Positions 46,091 through 56,523 of a DNA stretch of 64,000 bases are shown in pieces. Under the pieces are notes generated by a model. The model made no database searches. It was not told where the DNA came from and saw only the letters and a program-made list of their open reading frames with translations. The position numbers were made by a program, and so were the translations under genes. This stretch comes from Schistosoma haematobium (Eukaryota > Platyhelminthes > Trematoda > Strigeidida > Schistosomatidae). The stretch spans positions 16,277,644-16,341,643 of the forward strand of contig NC_067202.1 of assembly GCF_000699445.3 (NCBI RefSeq), given 5' to 3'. Within the stretch, counting starts at the first letter, position 1, and each line of letters starts with the position of its first letter.

Positions 46091-46794
46091 ATATAACTTT
46101 ACTTTCTACAAGCGATTCATTCTTATGAAGCTATATTTACGTTTAAGCACTTTAAGCATAAGACATGCCCATTGTTCTCCTTATATATATGCAAAGAAAC
46201 ATAAATAAAATGAACGATTTAATATCGTAGTATCTTCAAAGATTTTAAAGGCCTCCTACTATGGCACTCCAACTTTCCAAAATCAGGTTACTTTCAGGCA
46301 CCTTCAGTAAATCTAGTCATTAATATAACAACTGTATTCATGATTACTATCCAGCAAATCAATATATTGACGTGTATGGACATGTTTGAGACACACATAG
46401 AATGTATGTCATGCCTGATAACTTGAATTTATTATTATTCTTACTCACAGATGGCATTGTAAACAAAAGAAAACTTTGTACAATAATGTACAATTCAACA
46501 GACAATTTAAATAATAAAAGTACTCTACTTTAAACCATACTCATTTTTGTGTAATGGCCATTGATCCTGGGCCTGAAATCGATAAAGATTGAGTGGTATT
46601 AAAATCTACCAATTAGATAATTTTCAACCATCTAATTGTTAAAAGATCCAATTTTCAATCATTAGAATGCAGGTTTGAACCCTGTTCTATTTTTGGTTTG
46701 GTTCCGGAGTAATATCATTAAGTCTCATACGAAAACATAAAGATAGCATATTGCATACATTGCGGAAGTGATTAAAATAATTAGAGAGGATTTT

Positions 46795-46985
46795 GTGGAG
46801 ATTGTAGTAATTTAATCATTGAATTCATGAGTCAATTGAAACTAGACCATCATGGAAAATCTAGAAGCACTGGACAGCCGTTTCTTCCTAGTATGGAATC
46901 CCTCAGCAGTGCGCATCCAGCATCTCACCCCGCAAGATTCGAACAAAATTATTATCGATTGAACGCCTAGTTACTGGTTAACACA
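46795..46985 (-). repeat. tRNA-headed SINE with hammerhead-like core
   Basis: On the minus strand: a head with a B box (TTTGTTCGAATCTTGCGGGG), a CTGAGGG core with stem II TTCC/GGAA and GAAA, then the SINE tail ending TTGACTCATGAATTCAA. The core Ala9-equivalent base is G, so cleavage is unlikely. Confidence 0.6.
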
Positions 46986-47514
46986 ACGTACAATCCTCTC
47001 TGAAATGAGATTTTTTAACGAAAATTAGGGATAGTGAAACTAAGGGATAGATTTAGCCCATATAATCATTGACTATTATTCTGTGCTGTATCAGATTATG
47101 TGGAATTTCTTAGTAGGATCTTCAAAACAATTATTGCCTATATTTGATGATATTGTATGATATGACCGGAAATCTTCACTTATTTTGTTTCGTTTTCTTG
47201 GATACTTGATATCATTTTCATACCTCTTTTTCTTATATTGTATATTATATCATTCTGTAATGTTGCAAGTTATTATAACATAGACCAGTTCACATTTGCC
47301 ATGGGCGCCATGTTGCATTTAATTGTACTACTTTCAAATAAATCACTGTTGCATTGTGATGTGGTGAGAAATCATAACTTGGACAGCAGTAGACCACTGA
47401 AAACTTATCATCGATTAACTGATGTTATCTATCTATCTCTTGCTCACTACATTAATTATTAATAAATACTAATCATTGTTACCAGTGTTTGATTACGACT
47501 TGACGTGTTTGTCA
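46986..47514. other. Intergenic, nothing recognised
   Basis: AT-rich. A 74-codon ORF (47238-47462) has no family likeness. It may hold the POP4 promoter. Confidence 0.4.
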
Positions 47515-47605
47515 GTCAGTCAGTCAGTCAGTAACAACGTAGAACTTCGTACATACGTACATCAGTTCGAGTTGCCATGACACATTAGCACACAGATGGA
47601 ATTGT
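47515..47605 (-). mobile_element. RTE-B2 3' tip
   Basis: (CAGT)n, then AACAACGTAGAACTTCG and about 50 bp more. It is strongly 5'-truncated and lies about 180 bp upstream of the POP4 start. Confidence 0.7.
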
Positions 47606-47747
47606 CAATTTAAATCCTATAGTAGTTGACGTGTTTGTGCATGTGTGTGTGCGTGTATGTATTGACACGTCTCCTATCAAGGAATGGAACTTTTTTTATG
47701 TTTGATAACATTGAATGATCTCATATCTAAAATGTTTATGTTTTATC

Positions 47748-47760
47748 GTTTTGATTCTAG
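47748..47760 (+). promoter_or_regulatory. Possible splice acceptor in POP4 leader
   Basis: TCGTTTTGATTCTAG lies 23 bases before the start codon. It may be a spliced-leader or 5' UTR intron acceptor; only the motif supports it. Confidence 0.25.
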
Positions 47761-47783
47761 TCAAATCGTTGGATTAAATCATC

Positions 47784-48314
47784 ATGACAAAGAAGAAACT
47801 ATCAGAAAAATACAAACAGAAACTATCAAAACATCCTATACCTAAATCAAATAATCCACAAGGAATAACTGTTGTTAGTGAATTTGTTCGACAATTTGTT
47901 CGACGTCATGTTAATGAAAATCAACGTAATCAATCTGATTTATATTGGCGTCCAGGTTCTAATATTAGTCATAATATAAATCTATTACCACAATCAACAA
48001 AAATTCATCGATTAAAACAGAAACAAACGTCTATCACAAATGACAACCCTATCAAAATGAATCATTCTAATATAAAGAAAAAATCTTTCAATAAATCAAT
48101 AATCAATCAAAAACCATCAATTATATCAATGAATTTATCCAATCAATTACATAATTTATGGAATGGTTATTTTCAATCTGTTATGTCTATTCTTCCTACT
48201 AAATTAAATGATCATAATTGTAGTAATTTTAATTTAACAAAAAATTTAGATACAATATTACGTTTGAATTTAATTGGTGCTCAACTTAAAATTCTACGTT
48301 CAACATCATGTCGA
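47784..48314 (+). CDS. POP4: POP4-like exon 1
   Basis: Residues 1-177. Starts MTKKKLSEKYKQKLSKHP; a region like WNGYFQSVMS precedes the Pop4 core, as in other family members. The open frame continues to 48371, but the donor at 48315 fits the family alignment. Confidence 0.83.
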
Positions 48315-51300
48315 GTAAGTAGAAGTATCAGAATGGGTTTTGTGGAGATTTTTAGAAATTTCACTGGTTGAAATCATGAGTCAATTGAAGCTAGACCACC
48401 ATGGAAAACCCGGAAGCACTGTTTAAAGACGGCTGTTTCGTACTAGTATGGGACTCCTCAGCAGTGCTTCCAGGTTTTCCATGGTGGTCTAGTTTCAATT
48501 GACTCATGATTTCAATAAGTAGAAGTAGTTTTAGTTCATTTCTAATTTGTTGTTGTTGTTGTTGATTGTGTCATGATTTAATTTCCTATCATAGGCTGAC
48601 ATCAGTTAATGATCTATGAAGACTAGAAAGGTTTTTTTCTGATGAAGTTTTGTTCTTTGAGATGGATGATTTGGTTGTAGAGATTTCATTGTTCTTCTGA
48701 ACAACAACATCATCATCATCACAAACTTCAGGTAGAAGTGAAGTGTACACAAACCAATCGCAGATACAACCAAAACAAAGAAGTAAACAATGAAAAGTGG
48801 TTAAGGTCAACAAGAACCAATCATTATCGAGGTGTACAGGACAAGCTGTGAATCATATGTGGAGTAATTTGAACACTACACTTCTACATGAAGTTTGTGG
48901 TGATGATGTCGTTCAGAAGAATGTTGAAAGCTCCAAAACCAAACCATTCAGCTTAGAGAACAAAATTCCATCAAAATCATCCACCTGAGTAACAAATCTT
49001 CTCTACCATCTCAGAAAAATGTTTCATTAGTCATTTATTGAAAATGTATACCCAAGCAGAAATATGTTTCCATTCAAGTTGTAATATCCTATAATGGCTG
49101 AAGAGGGGGGGCGGGGCGGTGTGTTAACAGGATGGGTGTAGGAAAGAAGTCGAGATGAGGATGTCAATGATAGTTGCAAATTAAGCTTAAAAAATATGTG
49201 CTCGAACTGAACAGATGTTATCACAGTGAATGAAGAAGTATAAAAATAATATTAAGTTAAAGATTAACATAGAGCATTGATTATTTAGAAACATATCAGC
49301 TGTTTGTATTTAGGATCTCTTACACGATTACCTGCATAATTGTGTAGGTTTGCAGCAAACACTATGGTATTCATCCTCTCTGTCGGAAGATCATCCATTA
49401 TCAGTTTTCAATAATCACCACAAGTTACAGCATCTGTTACTAAAATATTGAGAAGCCCATGTAGATCATCGACAATTTAGAATATTAAACAGTCCATAAA
49501 TGTATATTATTGAATATATTTTAAATGATGGGCAACAATGTAACTCAGGATGCCTCTTTCATCCTGTTTAGAACTCATCAGCCTAACATGCTTACATCTC
49601 AGTGATGATTTTCACACTAAGACTAGGACTCATTGCCCATCTCTAATCCGTTTAATCATAATTTTCTCTTCTTGATTAATAAAATATTTGTTAGTATAAA
49701 TGGTGAAACTATGCTGTACTGACGAACTGATCAGATTTAAGATAGCACCTACAGTTTTTGCACATAGTGATATTTATCTTGTGTGTTATTCAAAGCCAAT
49801 TAAAAAATATTTGCATTTAATTCCAAGGATGCTGATAAGTTGTTAAACATATGTGTTATGCAACCAATGCAGTGTGATGCGTAAGCAAAACTTTAAGAAA
49901 AACCGGCTAACAATACAAGTAGATTTGAAACGCTGTAGATACTTGTTAAACGCACTTGATATGATTCAGGGTATATTCAGGGGTGTTTATGTGAATGGAA
50001 AATATTATCCCAACTCCATAACCGTCACTTCCCACCTTGACCTTGACTTCAAATTCCTAATCCTGATCCTCTTTCACTTATTTTAAAAGTAATTCAACTT
50101 ATGAAAATTCTTTTGTAAGTTACTTTCATGATTAAGTATTGCTTTCTGATTGGATATTGTGACTAAGTACTGTATTCTGACTGGTGAATAAGTTGCTAAG
50201 GGTTGTCAATATAAGCTAGTTTTGCTTGTTTAAACAATTAAAAGTCTCAGGTGAAATTTGAATTTATAGACAACCTTTGAACAACTCTAAAAAGACCTTG
50301 AAAATGTCTATCTACATACTACGACTAAATAAGGGTTGTAAAACAGTGTCAGTCAGTCAGTAACAACGTAGAACTTCGTACGTACGTACATCAGTTCGAG
50401 TTGCCACACCACATTAGCACAGAGATGCAGTGGTTGAGGAATTAGGATTAATATTTACAGTTGATAGTTAGGTTTAGGCATTAGATATTAGGGTTTTCAT
50501 CATGAACTGACATCAGCTATAATGCTAAAATGAGTGTGTTACATCTTGAATGTTGATTTCTTGATATACCGCGTATAACAGAGCACTAGAACACCAAAAC
50601 CCTTCCAAGTCGCAATAAGAAGACAGAACACTAATGAAAGGAATATTATTCCTAACAGTGTCAATTACAATACAAAATTGTCAGGTATTTATAGTTTTTA
50701 GGAAGAACGAAATCATCATTACAGTCCTCCAGTCCGCATACAGGGGGCTATTAGCATTGTCCACGTAGGAATTCTAGAATCTTCTTCTGAAAGGTGATTG
50801 GATGGAATATCTTCGGCTCCTTCTGAGCCTCTTACAGCTTCCTCGAGTTCACCCGTGGTCCGTCGTCACAGAGTGAATGAATCTCTGGCCAAAATCTAAA
50901 ACCTGCTATCTTAAATCTGATTGGTTGGTCCATAAATTCTGGTCTTGCCAAAGTTTCAATAAGTACTCTTTACCTTTTATATTTATTTTATTTATTTATT
51001 TCAACACATAGATATTGGTACAAAGGCACCAAATACATATGCGCCACACAAATCTCATTCGATATGTGTGAGGGCTGTAATACTGTCTGGGTGCCCAAAC
51101 CGAAGCAGGTGGTTTTCTTAGGGGGCCACACCTCGAGTCTTTGACCTAAAGGTCTGACCCACAAGGCAGTGGAGCATGGTAAGGAGATGCAGTCCCATGG
51201 AAGCCAGTGACCAACGATTGGTTCATACGCCATTTGTTTATTGAGGATACTGGAGCCCATGTGCACCATTGGTTTGGGATCCGGTTAAAGCTCCGGACAT

Positions 51301-51888
51301 TCGCTTTTCGTCCTCTCATTTTCGTAAACAACACCCCTGTGGTGTGAGAAGGCAGTGAGTATGACTTCCCTGGCAGAGGCTGTATACGCGTGGCCATGTG
51401 AGAGCATTTGGAGAGGGAGAGCGGACTGTCCCCACTCTCGGCCATACCAGGGCATTTGGGGGCACCTTTTATATAGTGATTATTTCATTATCATATTCAT
51501 CGTTGAATTTCTTTTTTTATTTACATTTTAGGCTGGTATAGAAGGTATTGTAGTAATGGAAACAAAGAATACATTTTGTTTAGCAATAAATTCATTACAT
51601 AATCAATCATCAAATGAATCATTAGTAACTCTTACTACTGTTCCAAAATTAGGTTCATTATTTTCACTCACTTTACCTCATATTGTTAATAAATCAAATA
51701 ATAATCATAATAAACATCAAAAAATTGAAATATTACTTAATGGTGATCATTTAACACATCGATCAGTTGATCGAGCTATACGTAAATGGAGATATATACC
51801 AACAACAGCATATGAATATAATCAAAATGCATTAACAACTGAAGCTATTTTATCGAATGTACTCATTGATAATGTAATAAATAGATGA
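47784..51888 (+). CDS. POP4: POP4/RPP29-like RNase P and RNase MRP subunit (2 exons, 295 aa)
   Basis: Exon 1 is 47784-48314 (177 codons) and exon 2 is 51532-51888 (118 codons and stop). Junctions are GTAAGT and CATTTTAG, phase 0. The conserved Rpp29/Pop4 fold spans the junction: LNLIGAQLKILRSTSCR, then GIEGIVVMETKNTF, VPKLGSLFSLTLP, and KIEILLNGDHLTHRSVDRA. Rpp29 binds the RNA of RNase P and MRP in the nucleus and helps 5' tRNA maturation and rRNA processing. Human POP4 is 220 aa; this protein is longer because of a basic, Asn/Lys-rich N-terminus of about 150 residues and an Asn/His-rich insert in exon 2. I chose ATG 47784 as the first in frame after a CTAG acceptor-like site at 47760. Confidence 0.85.
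48368..48515. repeat. Fold-back SINE: 54-bp inverted repeat
   Basis: 48368-48421 and 48462-48515 are reverse complements with two mismatches and a 40-base loop. On the minus strand the loop region reads CTGAGGAGTCCCATACTAG, then TACGAAAC: a complete hammerhead-type core with one stem II mismatch. The arms are the SINE tail (TTGAAATCATGAGTCAATTG). It begins 53 bp after the POP4 exon 1 donor. Confidence 0.85.
48640..49010. repeat. Hairpin repeat H, inverted pair
   Basis: 48640-48745 and about 48882-49010 are imperfect reverse complements (GATGAAGTTTTGTTCTTTGA versus the complement of the AGAACAAAATTCCATCAAAA region) with a spacer of about 135 bp. Related to 38477-38606. Confidence 0.65.
49525..49790 (-). 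repeat. Sm-alpha-like SINE
   Basis: On the minus strand: GGCAATGAGTCCTAGTCTTA, then ATCATCACTGAGATG, then the hammerhead region. This order is characteristic, to my knowledge, of the schistosome Sm-alpha family. The head is decayed. Confidence 0.65.
49535..49590 (-). ncRNA. Hammerhead ribozyme remnant (Sm-alpha type)
   Basis: Minus-strand core CTGATGA at 49581-49575, stem II GTTC/GGAT pairable with wobbles, GAAA at 49560-49557, expected cleavage after the ATC ending at 49549. Stem III (AGAGGCAU) has lost two pairs, so activity is doubtful. Confidence 0.5.
50262..50560 (+). repeat. Repeat F with RTE-B2 tip inserted
   Basis: Matches 36790-37000. At 50348-50426 an RTE-B2 3' end of about 80 bp, (CAGT)n plus AACAACGTAGAACTTCG, interrupts it. 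Confidence 0.6.
50976..51468 (-). repeat. Repeat C, copy 2
   Basis: TTATTTATTTATTTCAACAC tail, then GATATTGGTACAAAGGCACC, and the blocks shared with 41921-42382, ending GCATTTGGGGGCACC. It stops about 60 bp before POP4 exon 2. Confidence 0.7.
51532..51888 (+). CDS. POP4: POP4-like exon 2
   Basis: Residues 178-295 with stop. Opens AGIEGIVVMETKNTFCLA, the most conserved Rpp29 segment, after acceptor TTACATTTTAG. It ends in a tail of about 30 residues beyond RKWRYIP. Confidence 0.87.
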   Translation, partial: AGIEGIVVMETKNTFCLAINSLHNQSSNESLVTLTTVPKLGSLFSLTLPHIVNKSNNNHNKHQKIEILLNGDHLTHRSVDRAIRKWRYIPTTAYEYNQNALTTEAILSNVLIDNVINR

Positions 51889-52052
51889 TTATTTGAATTA
51901 TTTTGAATTTATATACAGGTAATTTGTTGTAGTTGGTTTTCAGTTTGGACTTTTTTTTGTAAGTGACTCAAGAATTGATTACGTTGTCAGTGAGAGAGTG
52001 TGTGTGTGTGACGATAACTTCAAATTTTTAAGGTAATTATGGTTGCATCCGT

Positions 52053-52470
52053 TACTTATTTACTTACGCCTGTTACTCCTCGTAGATTAGCATAGGCCGC
52101 CCACCAGCACTATCCATCCAACCCTGTCCTGGGCAATTCTTCCCAACTCTTTCTAGTTGTTATTCATCCTTTTCACATGTGCTTCCATTTTCCGACGTAA
52201 TGTGTTCTTTGGCGTTCCTCATTTTCGCTTCCCTTCAGGATTCCAAGTTAGGACTTGCCTTGTGATGCGGTTTAGTGATTTCCGTAATGTATGTCCTATC
52301 CAATTCCAATGTCTTTTCCTAATTTCCTCTTCATATAGAAGTTGGTTTATTCTCTCCCACAGAAGGCTGTTGCTGATGGTATCCAGTCAACGGAAACTGA
52401 ATATCTTACGTAAACAACTGTTTATAAATACTTGTACTATTTTGATGATGATTGTAGTAGCTTTCTGTTG
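52053..52470 (-). mobile_element. RTE-A-related 3' fragment
   Basis: (TTAC)n-type tail with TTACTTACGCCTGTTACTCC, then the C-terminal coding region on the minus strand with many changes. Older than copies 1 and 2. It starts about 165 bp after the POP4 stop. Confidence 0.7.
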
Positions 52471-52929
52471 TATTTGGTCGTCGATGATTGTTGTGCCGGA
52501 AAAAGCCGCTGATCACTTATATTCGGAACGAGGGACTTCCACAATTCCCACGACGCGAAAGTAAGAATACAAAGACTGTTATAAGTGATGATTTATTAAC
52601 CCTAAAACACGATGACGAGTACAACGACTCTAGTAGAAAATACACTGGTTTATATATTGATTGTACACTCATTTTGATTAATAATTAGGATTAAATCACA
52701 TACTCAGTTATAACAAATCACAGACTGAGCATAGTTCATTTCAACTGAATACAAGATTATCGTATATTATACAGAAGAAAATATCATACTTGGAAAACAA
52801 ATCAAATACTACACTGAATGAACGTCACGTTGAATCAAAACGGATATTGAATGTTGAACAAAACTCATAATGAGTAGATCCATCGAAAATTGATTTTTCT
52901 TTCCATCATATCAAGCAATAATTAATCTA
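52471..52929. other. Intergenic, nothing recognised
   Basis: AT-rich, no supported feature. Confidence 0.4.
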
Positions 52930-53112
52930 CTAGGTAGAACTCAAGAATGGTCAATCGTATAATAATATTTCATAGGTCAAAATAAGGTTTATAATAAGAG
53001 GAATATGAATATGCATAGTTTAGTTACTTAATAATTGTACAATAGAAATATACGTTTAGTATTGGTCCATAAATGGATCCCAAAAGTTACCATTCATTAT
53101 GTTTATCGGGTT
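52930..53112 (-). repeat. Repeat D, copy 2 (truncated)
   Basis: Matches the last 175 bp (plus-strand sense) of repeat D at 45310-45485, including TAGTATTGGTCCATAAATGG. Confidence 0.6.
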
Positions 53113-53139
53113 TTAACATTTTCAAAAAACATTATTATG

Positions 53140-53400
53140 CAACTGAATACAATGGTCTTGTGTATGTTTCATTGATTGTGAGCACTTGACAGAAAATCAA
53201 CTATAGTTGCTAATACCTTGAGATGGTGGTCGGGATTGCCTATTGCGATGACTAAATCGAGCCATTTCAGTATAAATACTTTTGTCTATACATCTTACAA
53301 TGTCAAGCAGATCGGTTGAAAAGCGCTATCATGTTGTTCAATATACGGAGATTTTCAGTTCTGCTTTGTTGTCACTCTCTAAGGACAATAAGACCACAAC
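53140..53400 (+). mobile_element. RTE-B 5'-end fragment, plus orientation
   Basis: GAGATGGTGGTCGGGATTGC and TGTCAAGCAGATCGGTTGAA match the 5' UTR of RTE-B copy II read on its own strand. Body and 3' end are missing. Confidence 0.55.
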
Positions 53401-53674
53401 TGATTCAGTTTCCTTTTTAAGTGTTACCATTAAATCACAAGTATTTAATTGATGATAGATAGTGACTAACAGTGGAATCCAGAGCAGGTTTAAGGCTCGT
53501 CAGTTCGTTGTCCCTCTAATTTAATATTGGTGTTCACTCTGAGAATGGAATCCAGTCTCTTTTGAGGCAGTCCACCTAGGGCATACATGTCACAGAAGAG
53601 ATTGATTGGGATGTAAACAATAACAAGAACGAAGAGATTCAAATAAATCATAAAATTCATCGCTGTTGCACCGA

Positions 53675-53880
53675 TGATTGTATTTCTAAAATTAGTAACT
53701 CAATAGGTAAGGTATTGGGGGGGGGTTGAAACGAAAATTTCTGGATTCTAATCCTAGTGTGAACATGAACTCTATGACATGGGTAAATTGAACTGATGAG
53801 CCCCATTTGGGATGAAATGTGCATCCTAGTTTTCACTGTTGGATACTATTCACTTTAACTAAAAAATACTTATGGTTTTT
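53675..53880 (+). repeat. Sm-alpha-like SINE
   Basis: A tRNA-like head (TAGGTAAGGTATTGGG; B-box-like GGATTCTAATCCT) followed by the hammerhead segment and TTGGATACTATTCACT. Confidence 0.65.
53780..53840 (+). ncRNA. Hammerhead ribozyme core (Sm-alpha type)
   Basis: CTGATGA at 53793-53799, stem II 53800-53813 (GCCCC/GGGAT with one mismatch and a wobble), GAAA at 53814-53817, stem III AUG/CAU with a 2-nt loop, predicted cleavage after ATC at 53825. Stem I, formed with upstream sequence, looks weak. As I recall the family, the usual stem III is ACG/CGU, so here both sides changed together. Confidence 0.6.
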
Positions 53881-54119
53881 GTGCCTATATAAATAAATGT
53901 AGAAAAGAAAACTGTATATTTTATACGAAAAAACATGCACAATCTTCTAATTTGACCTAAAACATGTATTGATTTTAATACGGACTTTACTATTTTGTTA
54001 TGTAATGTTACCAAGAAAGCATTGGTAGATTTTCGAACTATGTACCTAACGTGATTGGAGCTTTTTTAAATAAGGTTATATTGAATCAATTAACTAACAA
54101 GTTAATGATCTCGTCAATG
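53881..54119. other. Intergenic, nothing recognised
   Basis: AT-rich, no supported feature. Confidence 0.4.
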
Positions 54120-54480
54120 ATGAACTTGTAGTGACCTACTTTTATCAAGAGAACGCGATTGGTTTAATGGAAACAATTATTATTATAACCAATTGTACCA
54201 GTGGTTGTTTTACTGTACTAAAGACATTCTTCCTTCCGTTGATTGTGACCCTGTACGAATTCGGTTACGCTCAGTAACCACACTTGTACTCCTTTGGCAC
54301 GATCTCGGTATCCTTTCGATACCACGAGATCGCCAACAAATACATCTCGACTATAGCCATCAACTGCCTTCTAATATTTGGCTTACGGGGGATCTTATCG
54401 GTTAACTGGCACTTAGTCTTCTTGTAGTGATGATCATAGTCAACCGCGACTTGACGCCACATTACAAACTTAAGATGAAT
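54120..54480 (-). repeat. Dispersed repeat E, inverted copy
   Basis: Reverse complement of 13715-14050 with scattered differences. It contains an internal 15-bp inverted motif around CGATCTCGGTATCC and GATACCACGAGATCG. Confidence 0.6.
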
Positions 54481-54624
54481 AGTGTTAGTTATGTTATGTA
54501 GTCTGAAGACTATATAAGGTAGAAAAATGATTTAAATAACTATGTTTCATTCTAGGTTAAAAATTGTTTATCATTGGTAAAATAGTTTTGTTTAGTCCAT
54601 AAGTCAATGAAGCAATTTTAGAAG

Positions 54625-54905
54625 ATACAGTCCCATGGTAGCCGGTGACCGACAATAGATTCATATGTCATTTGTTTCCTTAGGATCCTGAAGCCTATGT
54701 ATACTAATGGTTTGGAATGAGGGTTTTCCAACTCCCCTAGATGGATCCTCCGTAACTACCAACCCGGTTAAAGCACCGGAAGTTCGCTTTTCGTCCTCTC
54801 GATTTCATAAACAATACTCGTAATGCAAGAAGGCAGTGAGTAGGACTTGCGCGGCTATGGCTGTATATGCGTGTCCATGTGAGAGCATTTGGGGGCAATA
54901 AATTT
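54625..54905 (-). repeat. Repeat C, copy 3 (truncated)
   Basis: Begins at the GATACAGTCCCATGGTAGCC block and ends GCATTTGGGGGCAATAAATT. Lacks the tail side. Confidence 0.65.
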
Positions 54906-55743
54906 ATTAATTTTGTTACTGAATTTGTATGTACATATATATTGTTACATGTACTGTAATATGTTTCTATAACTAATTATCTAATTAGCATTGCACAGTT
55001 CATTTACTGAAAGAGTGTCATCTGTTCGGAAGTTTAATTGATTTTACACAAATTTGGGTACATTTTATGTAGTGTCTATGACTGAAATACATTACACATG
55101 TCGATAATCAATGCTCAGCCTTAAGGTTCCGTTCATCTTTATTACTAACATAATTAGGCTGCCCAAGATGATATGGACAAAGTGATTATATTACGTGCTA
55201 ACATGACTTGTATCATATCATTAAGAGCTTCTTTATACTGTACTGGTACATGACCAAGAGATTGGCTATATACTTATGCATTTCGATTGTTGATCTGATG
55301 AACCACAGCTTTCATGTGTCCGATAACTTTTGACTCCCAGACAATTACATCATAAAACCTTTTGAACATTCTTTTCAACATTTTCACATACTCTGAAGGG
55401 CAGTTCGCAAGTGAGGGCGACATATCATGTCTCCATTTGATCAGCTTTAATCGTTATTTTAAAACTGGGAGTGTCTTTCCCATTGTAACCATCCATTTTC
55501 CGAACTGAATTCCGAACAGTAAGTTTATTTTCTCTTAAGTTTAGATATCCTTCACATATTGTTAACAAGTCCTTCAGTACCATCGGTAGGTAACTAAATC
55601 ATGTCCTATATAGGTAAACTCGACTGGTTACAGCTTCTCGACAGAATTTCGTGGAGCTCCCTGTTGAAGTTAGTTGCCTGTGAGTAAATGATTATTGATG
55701 TAATGGCTGAGTGAAGACTGTTAAATTTTATAGTTTACATCAC
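54906..55743. other. Intergenic, nothing recognised
   Basis: No ORF of note and no repeat that I recognise. Confidence 0.4.
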
Positions 55744-55920
55744 TAACTGACCAAGTGTGTAGTTAAGCGCTTGCGAATGAGACAGAAGATCCTGGTTTCG
55801 AATCCCGTCTGCGGGATCGTGGATGCTCACTGCTGAGCAGTCCCATACTAGGACGAAACGGCTGTTCAGTGTTTCCTGGTTTTCAGTGATTGTCTAACAT
55901 CAATCGACTTATGAATTCAA
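55744..55920 (+). repeat. tRNA-headed SINE with hammerhead-like core
   Basis: Head GTAGTTAAGCGCTTGCGAAT (A-box region) and GGTTTCGAATCCCGTCTG (B box). Core CTGAGCA, stem II GTCC/GGAC, GAAA at about 55855. Tail TCAATCGACTTATGAATTCAA. The conserved G8 is C, so the ribozyme should be dead. Confidence 0.65.
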
Positions 55921-56399
55921 CTACTAAAAAATTATTTATTAAGACACTTTTATATGAAAACTAAAAGGTCAACCGGACAAATTAAAAAATAGAGTACACA
56001 AAACCAATGTGATAATCATTGTGAATAATAAATCAGTATTATCAGGGTAGATTAAGAGTAAAAACAAGTTGTTTTTGAACACATAAAGGAGGTTCGTAGT
56101 TTTCGTATAGCTAAGGCTTCAATAAACCGTGGTATATACCCTTGAAGGCTTTTGTACAACACTACAAATGCTGGCTTGATATCAACCTTATGAACAATCT
56201 CAACCAAATGTTTCTCCTTGGTGGAAGATATCTGTTTATCTTGTGATCATATTTGACCATTGGAACTTATTTGTTTCTGTAGCTATGTGCTCCGCTACCC
56301 TTAATTGCAAATCACGATTACTCCTCCCTGTGTACATGTTTCCGCAAATAAAAATAAATTAGTAAACACAATGGTCCCATCAAGAATAATGAGTGAATT
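55921..56399. other. Intergenic, nothing recognised
   Basis: May include decayed parts of the Merlin-like element to its right. No ORF. Confidence 0.35.
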
Positions 56400-56523
56400 A
56401 ATTGTTGGGCGAGACTATAATTTATGGACGACCTTTGAACGAACCTTAAGTGATCTTGAGAAATATTAGTCAATCAAAAAACAGGTAGTATAGAGTAAAA
56501 ATATGTTATACAAAACCAAAGAA

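Larger units (their letters stand above)
48315..51531 (+). other. POP4-like intron (3.2 kb)
   Basis: Holds a fold-back SINE, a fold-back H repeat, an Sm-alpha-like SINE, repeat F with an RTE-B2 tip, and repeat C copy 2. 49011-49520 and 49800-50260 show nothing recognised. Confidence 0.8.

Noticed and set aside
54193..54405. 70-codon ORF
   Set aside because: It is within repeat E; the other copy at 13780 does not preserve the frame.
42690..55830. tRNA genes at 42690, 45565, 46600 and 55750
   Set aside because: A- and B-box-like segments are present but no complete cloverleaf; flanks identify SINE heads.
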